Assembly: GCA_025456495.1 (NCBI GenBank)
Contig: JALOKO010000015.1
Span: 1-18,545 of the forward strand
Reading direction: 5' to 3'
DNA from: Bryobacterales bacterium
GTDB taxonomy: Bacteria; Acidobacteriota; Terriglobia; Bryobacterales; Bryobacteraceae
DNA length: 18,545 nt
Positions 1 through 6,702 of this stretch are shown here, one piece after another. The position numbers and the translations under genes are program-made. Numbering within the stretch: position 1 is the stretch's first letter; every line of letters begins with the position of its first letter. The notes below the pieces were generated by a model. The model worked only from the letters and a program-made list of their open reading frames with translations. It was not told where the DNA came from and searched no databases.

Positions 1-855
1 CCCGGCACGCTGGATACCTCACTCGTGAGGTCTTGGAAAAACCTTGGCGTAAACCGCGTCAGCCTGGGCGTGCAGAGCTTCGTGGACAAGGAACTGCGGC
101 AGACCGGACGACGGCACAACGCGGAGATAGTGGCCGCCGAGTGCGCGCTGCTGCGAGCGGAAGGGATTTCCAACTTCAATGTCGATTTGATTGCCGGACT
201 GCCTTTCCAGACGGCGGACACTTGGCGGAAGTCCCTGGACTGGGTACAGCGCATCGCGCCGCCGCACGTGAGCGTGTACATGCTGGAGGTGGACGAGGAC
301 AGCCGTCTGGGATTGGAAATCCTGGGGCAGGGCGGCCGCTATGGGGCGGGGGCGGTTCCCACCGACGAACGGATCACGGCCAACTACCTGGAGGCTGTGG
401 AGGCGCTCACCGCGATGGGCATTCCGCGCTACGAGATCTCGAACTTCGCGCGGCCAGGTTTTGAGAGTGCCCATAACCTGAAGTATTGGCGGATGCAGCC
501 CTACCTGGGCTTTGGGGTGGATGCGCACTCCTGCGATGGTGGGCAGCGGTGGGGCAATCGGGATGAGCTGGACGCGTACTGCGTCGCGATGGAAGCGGGT
601 GAGTCCCCGGCTGAAGCGCTGACGGCGGTGCGCCCCACGGAGGAGGGTTTCTTCACCGGGTTGCGCCTGGACGCGGGCATTGCCTGGCCGATCAGTGGCA
701 TCTCTGCCGGCGTGGGCGAGGCCATCGAAGCCCGCATCCGGCAGGGCTTGCTGGAGGTGCGCGACGGCAGACTGCGGCTGAGCGCGCACGGCGTGCTGCT
801 GTCGAACGAGGTGTTCGCCGACTTCCTGGATTGCGATGTACTGGCGGCTGGGTAG
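1..855 (+). CDS. hemW: HemW-like radical SAM heme chaperone / coproporphyrinogen oxidase-like protein, 5'-truncated by window edge
   Basis: The reading frame is open from base 1 and gives 284 residues ending at TAG 853-855. The family is usually about 370-400 residues, so roughly the first 100, including the CxxxCxxC iron-sulfur motif, lie outside the window. Family signatures visible are PGTLD at the very start, GVNRVSLGVQSF, FNVDLIAGLPFQT, VSVYMLEVDEDS, RYEISNFARPG followed by HNLKYW, and YLGFGVDAHS. The C-terminal part carries the EEGFFTGLRL segment and a short winged-helix-like tail. HemW proteins bind heme and an iron-sulfur cluster in the cytoplasm and are thought to deliver heme to membrane proteins; older annotations call them oxygen-independent coproporphyrinogen III oxidase, but true HemN is longer. 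The gene converges with the radical SAM gene to its right. Identification comes from recognised motifs and is strong. Confidence 0.93.
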   Translation, partial: PGTLDTSLVRSWKNLGVNRVSLGVQSFVDKELRQTGRRHNAEIVAAECALLRAEGISNFNVDLIAGLPFQTADTWRKSLDWVQRIAPPHVSVYMLEVDEDSRLGLEILGQGGRYGAGAVPTDERITANYLEAVEALTAMGIPRYEISNFARPGFESAHNLKYWRMQPYLGFGVDAHSCDGGQRWGNRDELDAYCVAMEAGESPAEALTAVRPTEEGFFTGLRLDAGIAWPISGISAGVGEAIEARIRQGLLEVRDGRLRLSAHGVLLSNEVFADFLDCDVLAAG

Positions 856-895
856 CGGCCCGGTAGAGCGTTGTCGGCCTTCCGGTTCAAACAAG

Positions 896-935
896 AAACG
901 AGCCCTTGCCGGGATGGTCTGGCAAGGGCTCGTTT
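896..935. terminator. Bidirectional intrinsic terminator between hemW and the radical SAM gene
   Basis: The arms at 896-910 and 921-935 are perfect reverse complements (15 bp) around a 10-base loop. The outer end of each arm is three A or T residues, so a short U run closes the hairpin in either direction. It lies 40 bases past the hemW stop and 25 bases past the stop of the opposing gene. A shared terminator for two convergent genes is the natural reading. Confidence 0.85.
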
Positions 936-960
936 CGGTTTGCAGAGGCGCTTTGGCGGG

Positions 961-2547
961 TTAGCCGGCCTGGGTGTCGCCCAGGCTTACCAGACCCATC
1001 GCGCCCAAAGATCCGCTTTGGCGGGCGTGGGCTTCCAGGGCCAGGGGTGGCAGTTCCAGGGAGGGCATTTCCTTGGCGCGGAACAGACCGCGGGTGTAGC
1101 GGGCAATCAGGCGCGCCATCCGGTTGGCCTTTTCGCGACGGGCGCTATCGGTGCTGATGCCGGTGTTGGCGTACATCTGCCGGTAGAGCTTGGAGATGAG
1201 GACAAAGGCCACGCGCGCCTTGAGGGACTTCACGCAGTTGGAGCGCTTCCAGATCTCGCCCCAGCTGTAGAACTGGTCCCACACCTTCTGGGTGCGTTCA
1301 CGGATCTCGTCGGTGCTCATCGTCGGGTGCGGCGTGAACATCTTGGGACGAACTTCGTGGGGGATGCGCCAGTAGCGGGTGATGGGAACCCCTTGAACCT
1401 CAGGGACATTGCCGTTGAAGGCCTTTTCCCAGCGCTGGAAATCGACGGTGCCGGGGAAGGGGGTCATCATCACGAACTGGGCAAAGGTGAGGTCAGCCTT
1501 GCTGGCCAGCTCAAAGGTTGCCTGGAAGGTGTCTTCCCGATCCGTGGGCAGGCCGAAGATGAAGGAGCCCAGGACGTGGACGCCATGCTCCCGGAAGGTC
1601 TTCAGCCGCTTGACGAGGTTGTCGCCAGCGAGGTTGAAGTCTTTGAAAACGGCCTTGAGCCCGGCTTCCGTTACGGCTTCCACGCCAACCAGGGCGCCCT
1701 TGATGCGGGCATGGCGCATGGCGTCAAGGAACTCAGTGTCCTCGGCGGCTTCCATGGTGATCTGGGTGAAGAAAACCATGTCGCCGGGGAGTTCCGACAA
1801 CTGTTCCATCAAGTCAAAGCGTTCCTGGCGAAGGCGGGTGAGTTCGGCGACGCGAGCCTCATTGCCCTGCTTCTCAGCAAGAGCGATATCGGTGACGGTG
1901 ACGGGATAGAAGTTATCGTCGGCGAGGGCGATGAAGCGGTAGCCAAGCCGACGCAGTTCGACGATTTCCTCAATCACGGGGAAGTTGCCGCGCTGGCGGG
2001 GCTTCTGGCCGTCGGTGCGCCAGACGCTGCAGAAGCTGCAGTGCTTGGGGCAGCCGCGGACGGTTTGGACGCTGGCCCACATGTAGCCCTTGGGGGGCAT
2101 GAGGTCCCAACGCGCTTTGCGGAACGAAGTGGCCTCAACCCGGCCACCGTCGTACTCTTCTTTGGGATTGCCAGCCACGCAATCGCGAATGACCTGGCCC
2201 CACACTTCGTCGCCATCGCCTTTGACGATGACATGGGCGCCGCCCAAGTCGCGCGGCTCATCTGGAAACAGCGTGGCGTGAATGCCGCCATAGACCACCC
2301 AAGCGCCGCGTTCGCGCGCCATCAGGCCTACGGCCAGGCCGCGCATGGCGTTGCCGGTGTGAATGCCGATACCCACCACGTCGCCGGCTTGCACCTGCGA
2401 GATGTCAATCTGTTCCAGGGTCTCGTCAACGATGTTAGGGTCTCCGAATTCGGAAGGAGTACATCCGGCCAGGACGTACAACCATCGCGGAGTGATGACT
2501 CCCACCCCGAACGACATGTCGCTGGGGTTAACCAAGTGAACACGCAT
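961..2547 (-). CDS. B12-binding-domain-type radical SAM protein, function unknown
   Basis: 528 residues. The N-terminal ~130 residues look like the Rossmann-type cobalamin-binding domain of class B radical SAM enzymes, with VVGIGIHTGNAMRG near 57-70 and VVYGGIHATLFPDEP near 84-98. The radical SAM core begins at about 155 and carries C166-x3-C170-x2-C173 (RGCPKHCSFC), which would hold the 4Fe-4S cluster that cleaves S-adenosylmethionine. Later segments (ALVGVEAVTEAGLKA, GSFIFGLPTDREDTF, FAQFVMMTPFPGT) are typical of the BchE-like group. I chose the ATG at 2547 because GGAGAGG lies six bases upstream; an upstream in-frame ATG at 2610 would add 21 unlike-family residues and has no such site. Relatives include methylases and cyclases of lipids, pigments and natural products, but I cannot assign a substrate. 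No partner biosynthetic genes are adjacent. Confidence 0.85.
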   Translation of the reverse strand: MRVHLVNPSDMSFGVGVITPRWLYVLAGCTPSEFGDPNIVDETLEQIDISQVQAGDVVGIGIHTGNAMRGLAVGLMARERGAWVVYGGIHATLFPDEPRDLGGAHVIVKGDGDEVWGQVIRDCVAGNPKEEYDGGRVEATSFRKARWDLMPPKGYMWASVQTVRGCPKHCSFCSVWRTDGQKPRQRGNFPVIEEIVELRRLGYRFIALADDNFYPVTVTDIALAEKQGNEARVAELTRLRQERFDLMEQLSELPGDMVFFTQITMEAAEDTEFLDAMRHARIKGALVGVEAVTEAGLKAVFKDFNLAGDNLVKRLKTFREHGVHVLGSFIFGLPTDREDTFQATFELASKADLTFAQFVMMTPFPGTVDFQRWEKAFNGNVPEVQGVPITRYWRIPHEVRPKMFTPHPTMSTDEIRERTQKVWDQFYSWGEIWKRSNCVKSLKARVAFVLISKLYRQMYANTGISTDSARREKANRMARLIARYTRGLFRAKEMPSLELPPLALEAHARQSGSLGAMGLVSLGDTQAG

Positions 2548-2553
2548 GCAGAT

Positions 2554-2560
2554 CCTCTCC
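2554..2560 (-). promoter_or_regulatory. Ribosome binding site that fixes the radical SAM start
   Basis: GGAGAGG on the minus strand, six bases before the ATG at 2547-2545. It is one of the clearest Shine-Dalgarno sequences in the window and favours this start over the in-frame ATG 63 bases upstream. Confidence 0.7.
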
Positions 2561-2769
2561 AAACTGCGGCTAGATCCTACGTGACGATGAACAGGACGAA
2601 GCCGGCTCAAGGATCACGAGATTAGAGGATATCACCGTCGGGATGCAAGCCCAAGGGAATCCAGGTCAACGGAGCAAATCAGCAGGCGGAAGGTGACAAT
2701 CGGATCCTCAACGGAGGCAGCGCGGGGAAACCGCGCGCGCGCCGGTTGGGCGGACACCAGGCCTGCGGG
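2561..2769 (-). other. Intergenic region between the glycoside hydrolase and the radical SAM gene
   Basis: There is no convincing gene here. A short hairpin at 2720-2736 (GCGCGG, loop GGAAA, CCGCGC) lies about 34 bases past the glycoside hydrolase stop and could be a weak terminator, although no T run follows it. For the radical SAM promoter I see only weak candidates: TAGGAT at 2574-2579 and a TTGCAT/TAATCT pair (2643-2648 and 2619-2624, 18-base spacer), each matching consensus at three or four of six positions per box. Confidence 0.35.
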
Positions 2770-4191
2770 TCAAGGCAGATCCACGGGATAGCCGGCCGCT
2801 TCATCGTCCAGCACCAGAACCCAATCCTGACCGCGCCCCGCGGTGGGGGGCGTGTAGGTCTGAAAGCCTTTGGTGTCTCCGACGTGGATGGGATAGAGCA
2901 CGCCGTAGCGCGGGTCGTACCAGCTTTCGCGAACACGATCACCGCGTAAGCGCCGTTGGTCGAGCGTGAAGGGCTGGCCTTCGGGGGAGTAAACGAAGGC
3001 AAAGCTGCCGTCGGTGGCAAGGGCGGCGCGGACCTTGGCGGCGCCATCGCGGGGTCCGCTGGCGATCCAATCCTGTGCGGGTTGCAGATGCTGCCAGGGC
3101 CGGGATTCGTAGAGCTTGCGCAGGTGCCCCATCTGGAAAGCTCCGGGGTGGTGGATGGCTTTGGTCCAGGGAGCGTTGGCGCCAAATTGCGGGGGTCTGC
3201 CGGGCAGCCACATTTGCCAGATGCTGTTGTTGCCGTAGGTGTGGCCGCATGCTCCGGCGAGCATGGCCCACCAGGCGGCGGCGCGGGCCTCCACGTCATC
3301 AAAGCGGAGCAGGCGGTTGTGGTCGCGCAGGTAGAAGCCCACTTGGATGCCCTCATAGCGGGGCTCGCCGTCCAGAGTGGGGCGGGTGGGGCTCAACTTG
3401 CGATCGTGTTCGATGTAGAGGCCCGTATCGTGGCCGAGGGCGGCGTGGGAGCTTTGGGACATGTGGAAGTCCAGCCAGCCTGCGTCCTGGAGAAAGGTGC
3501 TCGACAGGCCGGGTCCGCGCGGATGGAAGGTGATGAGATGGCGGCCACCGTCGCCTTCGCGGAGGCCCGCGGCGAGGGCGTCAATGACGGCGCGCTCGTC
3601 GGGGGCAGTGGGATTATCGTCGCCCCCCAGAATCCAGATGATGGGTTTGTCGCGGTAGCGTTTGCCCAGGAAGACGCCGTAGGCTCTGGCGGTGGCGCTG
3701 GTGAAGATCGGGGGCCGGTCGGGGTTGCGCCGTTTCCAGTGGTTGCCCCAGGTGGGCAGAAAGCCGACGAAGAGGCCGAGTTCCTGGGCCTTGTTGACGA
3801 CGAAATCGACGTGCTGGAAATAGTCCTCGTTGGGGGTGGAGGGGTTGTCGCCCAGGAAGGCCTGGTGGCGGTAGGCGTTGGCGGCGCTGACGCCATCGAA
3901 GAGAGAGAGGGCGGAGGCTTGGATGACGGTAAAGCCTTTATCGGCGCGGTCCTTGAGGTAGAGTTCGGCTTCGGCGCGGGTGGAGCGGACAAACAACATC
4001 CAGGCGGTATCGCCCAGGTAGAGGAAGGGCTTGCCGTCCGGCCGTTCCAAGGTGTGGCCATCCTGGGAGACACGCAGGCTGCGAGCGGGCGATGAGGGCT
4101 GCGGTTGGGCGGTGGCGATGGTGGGCGGCAGGTGGGCCAACGCCAGCAGAACCAATCCCAACGGGACGCGAAGAAAGATGGTGGCTGTCAT
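2770..4191 (-). CDS. Secreted DUF4038 (apiosidase-like) glycoside hydrolase with C-terminal collagen-binding-like domain
   Basis: 473 residues. Residues 1-28 form a signal peptide ending near IATAQ, so the protein is exported. It matches the DUF4038 family (apiosidase-like, GH140-related): opening strand QDGHTLERPDGKPFLYLGDTAW near 43-64, then a TIM-barrel with FTVIQASAL, GLFVGFLPTWGNHW (about 139-152) and IIWILGGDDNP (184-194). The conserved Asp near 191-192 and Glu276 in DGEPRYEG are plausible catalytic acids by position. The last ~90 residues (AALATDGSFAFVYSPEGQPF, SWYDPRYG) match the small C-terminal domain labelled putative collagen-binding in this family. It probably acts on plant or bacterial glycans, but the substrate cannot be read from sequence. 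It lies 66 bases after ribF on the same strand; TAGAAT ten bases before the ATG may be a separate -10 element. Confidence 0.85.
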   Translation of the reverse strand: MTATIFLRVPLGLVLLALAHLPPTIATAQPQPSSPARSLRVSQDGHTLERPDGKPFLYLGDTAWMLFVRSTRAEAELYLKDRADKGFTVIQASALSLFDGVSAANAYRHQAFLGDNPSTPNEDYFQHVDFVVNKAQELGLFVGFLPTWGNHWKRRNPDRPPIFTSATARAYGVFLGKRYRDKPIIWILGGDDNPTAPDERAVIDALAAGLREGDGGRHLITFHPRGPGLSSTFLQDAGWLDFHMSQSSHAALGHDTGLYIEHDRKLSPTRPTLDGEPRYEGIQVGFYLRDHNRLLRFDDVEARAAAWWAMLAGACGHTYGNNSIWQMWLPGRPPQFGANAPWTKAIHHPGAFQMGHLRKLYESRPWQHLQPAQDWIASGPRDGAAKVRAALATDGSFAFVYSPEGQPFTLDQRRLRGDRVRESWYDPRYGVLYPIHVGDTKGFQTYTPPTAGRGQDWVLVLDDEAAGYPVDLP

Positions 4192-4201
4192 CTCGCCCCT
4201 T

Positions 4202-4207
4202 ATTCTA
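4202..4207 (-). promoter_or_regulatory. Possible -10 element for the DUF4038 glycoside hydrolase
   Basis: TAGAAT on the minus strand matches TATAAT at five of six positions and ends ten bases before the ATG at 4191. No good -35 box is visible 16-18 bases upstream. If used, it would give a leader of only a few bases and let the gene be expressed separately from ribF. Confidence 0.3.
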
Positions 4208-4257
4208 CGCCCGGGTTGGGCGGCGTCGCAGGCGGTGAGCGCGGGGGCCGGGGTGAG

Positions 4258-5238
4258 TTACAGAGATTGCAGGGCGGAGGGGCGCCAGCGGGAGAGGCGG
4301 CGGTGTAGGGTCTGGGCTCGGGCGACGTCGAGGAGGATCTGCGATTTCAGCGCCTCGGGGCTGTCGAAGCGGCGTTCGTCGCGAAGGCGGTGGAGGAAGT
4401 CCAGGTGCATGGCGGCGGGCGTTGCGGGCAGGGGGCCGAGGACGAAGGTCTCGATGCTGCGTTCGGGGTGGCCGTCCTTGAAGGTGGGGCGGAGCCCGAT
4501 GTTGGTGATGCCGGGCAGAAGGGTTCCGGTGTCGGCATCCAGGACGCGGGTAACGTAGACGCCGTCGGCGGGCAGCAGGGTGGAGGGCGGTGCGAGGTTG
4601 AGGGTGGGCACCGTCTGCTTGCTGCCGACGCCTCGACCGGAGATGACCGGCCCGGAGAGGCGCAAGGGGCGACCCAGCAGGCGGGCGGCCAAAAGCACCT
4701 GGCCTTCACGGATCAACTGGCGGATTTGCGAACTGCTGAGGGGGAGGCGGCGGTGGGTGAGCAGCGGCACGCAGGTGAGGGCAAAGCCATGTTGCTGGCC
4801 AAGGTCAGCGAGGGTGGTCGCATCGCCCTGCTGTCCGTGCCCAAAGCGGAAATTGGCGCCGATGGCGATATGCCGCGCCTGGAGACGTTGGAGCAGGACG
4901 CCGGTGACGAATTCGACGGGGTGAAGGCGGCTGAGGGCTTCGTCGAAGCGTAGCACCAACACTTCGGCGGCGCCGGCCTGGTGGAGGAGGCGGATGCGCT
5001 CGTCCAGAGAAATAAGGGGCTGGGGGGCGCGCTGCGGGGCCACCACCACGGCTGGATGCGGGTGGAAGGTGAGCGCGCAGCGGGGGGCTGCGTGGAGCAG
5101 GGCCGGTTCGGCCAGCGCAGCCAGTAACTGCTGATGGCCGCGATGGACGCCGTCGAAGTTCCCGATGGCCAACACGCGGGGGTGAGCAGGAACGGCGTCG
5201 AGAGCGTCCAGGGACAGCACAGGGGGATGGTGTGTCAT
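4258..5238 (-). CDS. ribF: Bifunctional riboflavin kinase / FAD synthetase
   Basis: 326 residues, a normal length for RibF. The N-terminal adenylyltransferase half shows AIGNFDGVHRGHQQLL (24-39), the FHPHP motif at about 72, GANFRFGHGQQGD, and LPLSSSQIRQLIREG. The C-terminal riboflavin kinase half begins near SGPVISGRGVGSKQTVPTLNL. It keeps the PTxN signature, although the usual basic/glycine lead-in reads GVGSKQT. NIGLRPTF and ...DERRFDSPEALKSQI follow. The enzyme phosphorylates riboflavin to FMN and adenylates FMN to FAD in the cytoplasm. The start at 5238 overlaps the stop of the upstream metallo-hydrolase in an ATGA arrangement, so translational coupling supports it over the in-frame ATG 45 bases upstream. 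Identification is firm. Confidence 0.96.
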   Translation of the reverse strand: MTHHPPVLSLDALDAVPAHPRVLAIGNFDGVHRGHQQLLAALAEPALLHAAPRCALTFHPHPAVVVAPQRAPQPLISLDERIRLLHQAGAAEVLVLRFDEALSRLHPVEFVTGVLLQRLQARHIAIGANFRFGHGQQGDATTLADLGQQHGFALTCVPLLTHRRLPLSSSQIRQLIREGQVLLAARLLGRPLRLSGPVISGRGVGSKQTVPTLNLAPPSTLLPADGVYVTRVLDADTGTLLPGITNIGLRPTFKDGHPERSIETFVLGPLPATPAAMHLDFLHRLRDERRFDSPEALKSQILLDVARAQTLHRRLSRWRPSALQSL

Positions 5239-6068
5239 GCGATAGGGGGGACGGCGGACGGCTCCTCTGCGGGAACTTCCCAACAGGACTGCAGCCTCAG
5301 CCCGTCATAGGCCAGGCGCACGTTGGGTGGGAGGGTGTCCTCAGTGTGCGCGTGGGGCAAATCGTGCGAAATATGGGTGAAGAAGGCGCGCTTGGGGCGG
5401 AGCATTTCCACGAGGCGCAGGCTTTCCTCGACGGTGGAGTGCATGGGATGGGGACGGTGGCGAAGGGCGTCGAGAAACAGGATATCCAGGTTGCGCAACA
5501 TGGCCAGCGAGGGCTCCGGGACGGCGTTGAAATCAGTAAGGTAAGCGACGTTGCCAAAGCGAAAGCCGGTGCAGGGCAGATTGCCGTGGACAACCGGGAT
5601 GGGCAGGAAGTGGATGCCGTGAATCCAGATGGCCTCACCGTTGATTTCGTGAGTTTCGATTCTGGGCCGCGAGGAGAGGGACTTGGCGCCGTTGAAGGCG
5701 TAGGAAAAGGTGTGGCGGATGGTGGCGAGGGTATCGGGTGAGGCGTAGATGGGCACGCTGCCGCCGGAATGGAAGTTGAAGGGGCGGACGTCATCCAGGC
5801 CAAGAATGTGGTCAGCGTGGCTGTGGGTGTAGAGGACCGCGTCCAGGCGCTTCATTCCAGCGCGCAAGGCCTGCTGGCGGAGGTCAGGGCCGGTATCGAT
5901 GAGCACTTCATAGCCCTCGAAGCGGACGAGGAGGCTGGGGCGGAGACGCTGGTCGCGCGGGTCAGCCGACAGGCAAACCGGGCAGGTGCAACCGATCATG
6001 GGAACGCCCGTGCTGGTGCCGGAGCCCAGCACTTCCACGTCGATGCATGTTTCGCGCATGGCGGTCAT
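5235..6068 (-). CDS. PhnP-like MBL-fold metal-dependent hydrolase
   Basis: 277 residues. The N-terminus VEVLGSGTSTGVPMIGCTCPVC (about 11-32) is the glycine-rich plus cysteine signature of PhnP-type proteins. It is followed by the metallo-beta-lactamase metal motif HSHADH (82-87), later metal-ligand candidates in VVHGN, LTDFN, and FFTHISHDL near the C-terminus. PhnP itself is a cyclic phosphodiesterase of phosphonate degradation, but no phn genes are nearby, and close relatives are widespread without known substrates. I therefore do not assign that role. The ATG at 6068 is four bases after the DUF1844 stop; a second ATG three codons later is equally possible. No clear Shine-Dalgarno is seen, so coupling to the upstream gene is likely. 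Its stop overlaps the ribF start by four bases. Confidence 0.88.
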   Translation of the reverse strand: MTAMRETCIDVEVLGSGTSTGVPMIGCTCPVCLSADPRDQRLRPSLLVRFEGYEVLIDTGPDLRQQALRAGMKRLDAVLYTHSHADHILGLDDVRPFNFHSGGSVPIYASPDTLATIRHTFSYAFNGAKSLSSRPRIETHEINGEAIWIHGIHFLPIPVVHGNLPCTGFRFGNVAYLTDFNAVPEPSLAMLRNLDILFLDALRHRPHPMHSTVEESLRLVEMLRPKRAFFTHISHDLPHAHTEDTLPPNVRLAYDGLRLQSCWEVPAEEPSAVPPIA

Positions 6069-6072
6069 GCGG

Positions 6073-6411
6073 TTAACCGGCGGGCGGCGCGCTGGAGGTG
6101 GAATCCGCCGAGACCTGCACAAAGCGGAAGCGGAGGTCAGTGAGAGAGTTCTCCAACAGCAGCCGTTCCTGGAGGCTGAGGTTACCTTGGGTCTTCTGCT
6201 GCAACATGGCCAGAAGGTCAATGGTGTGACGGGCGATGGGCAGGTTGGGCTGCGAGGGTTTTTCGGGGTCCAGGTGCAACAGACCCAACTGGAGTTGCGC
6301 CTGAGTGGTGAGAGAGTACACGAGGAAGCTGAAGTCGGCTGGCGGGACAGGGAAGTCCTCGGGCGCGCTTTCGGGGAACGGGACGGGATCGAGGGGTGTT
6401 TGTTCGCTCAT
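6073..6411 (-). CDS. DUF1844 domain protein
   Basis: 112 residues. After an acidic, proline-rich N-terminal ~25 residues comes the DUF1844 pattern: FSFLVYSLTTQAQLQLGLL (about 28-46), then LPIARHTIDLLAMLQQKTQGNLSLQE (57-82) and a helix ending in LRFRFVQ. The family is small, soluble, helical and common in Acidobacteriota, Deltaproteobacteria and Planctomycetes; its function is unknown. It is the first gene of an apparent operon with the PhnP-like hydrolase and ribF. The ATG at 6411 has only a weak purine stretch upstream. Confidence 0.85.
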   Translation of the reverse strand: MSEQTPLDPVPFPESAPEDFPVPPADFSFLVYSLTTQAQLQLGLLHLDPEKPSQPNLPIARHTIDLLAMLQQKTQGNLSLQERLLLENSLTDLRFRFVQVSADSTSSAPPAG

Positions 6412-6435
6412 AGGGATGGGAAAGATCCAAGCCCC

Positions 6436-6441
6436 ATTTTA
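6436..6441 (-). promoter_or_regulatory. Probable -10 element of the DUF1844-MBL-ribF operon
   Basis: TAAAAT on the minus strand matches the -10 consensus at five of six positions in a GC-rich setting and lies 24 bases before the DUF1844 start, giving a leader of about 18 bases. No convincing -35 box is visible. Confidence 0.4.
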
Positions 6442-6489
6442 GCGCGGGGTGAGCCGGGGTGCAGTGAGCGCGGAGTCGGCGCCCATGCT

Positions 6490-6568
6490 GGGATGTTGCG
6501 GTACTGGGACGTTGCGGTACTGGGACGTTGCGGTCTGGGATGTTGCGGTAACGGGACCTTGCGGTGCT
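6490..6568. repeat. Intergenic tandem repeat, five copies of a 15-16 bp unit
   Basis: Units lie at 6490-6505, 6506-6521, 6522-6536, 6537-6552 and 6553-6568, with the + strand consensus GGGACGTTGCGGTACT. Copies 1 and 2 differ at one position, copy 3 lacks one base, and copies 4 and 5 have diverged by up to three changes. The array lies between the terminator of the TonB receptor gene and the promoter side of DUF1844. It has no coding frame in common with a gene, because the 16-base period breaks triplet phase. Confidence 0.9.
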
Positions 6569-6619
6569 GGTGCCTGCCAGTGGCGCGGCGGGCGGTGTGC
6601 TGAAGGGAAGGGAAGCGGT

Positions 6620-6658
6620 GGGCAAGCCACCACACCGCGGTGGCGTGGCGACTTGCCC
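6620..6658 (-). terminator. Terminator hairpin after the TonB-dependent receptor gene
   Basis: A 39-base imperfect palindrome 45 bases past the receptor stop. The outer seven pairs (GGGCAAG/CTTGCCC) are perfect; in the minus-strand transcript the next ten pairs hold with three G-U wobbles, leaving a five-base loop. The mismatches become wobble pairs only on the minus strand, which indicates the transcribed direction. A pyrimidine-rich stretch (CTTCCCTTCCC) follows instead of a pure T run. Confidence 0.65.
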
Positions 6659-6702
6659 GGAGGGTGGCCTTATCGAACCTGATCAGGCCTGATGGTTCGG
6701 GG

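Noticed and set aside
871..2625. 584-residue open frame on the + strand opposite the radical SAM gene
   Set aside because: It is the antisense of a well-supported gene. Its composition is that of a GC-rich shadow frame, it has no recognisable domain, and it begins inside the terminator region.
2956..4095. 379-residue + strand frame opposite the DUF4038 glycoside hydrolase
   Set aside because: Gly/Ala/Val-rich shadow of a clear gene with no family signature.
5235..6068. Calling the metallo-hydrolase phnP of phosphonate degradation
   Set aside because: The motif matches the wider PhnP-like family, but no phosphonate C-P lyase genes are near, so the specific role is unsupported.
6490..6568. 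CRISPR array
   Set aside because: Units are contiguous 15-16 bp direct repeats without unique spacers, and no cas genes are in the window.
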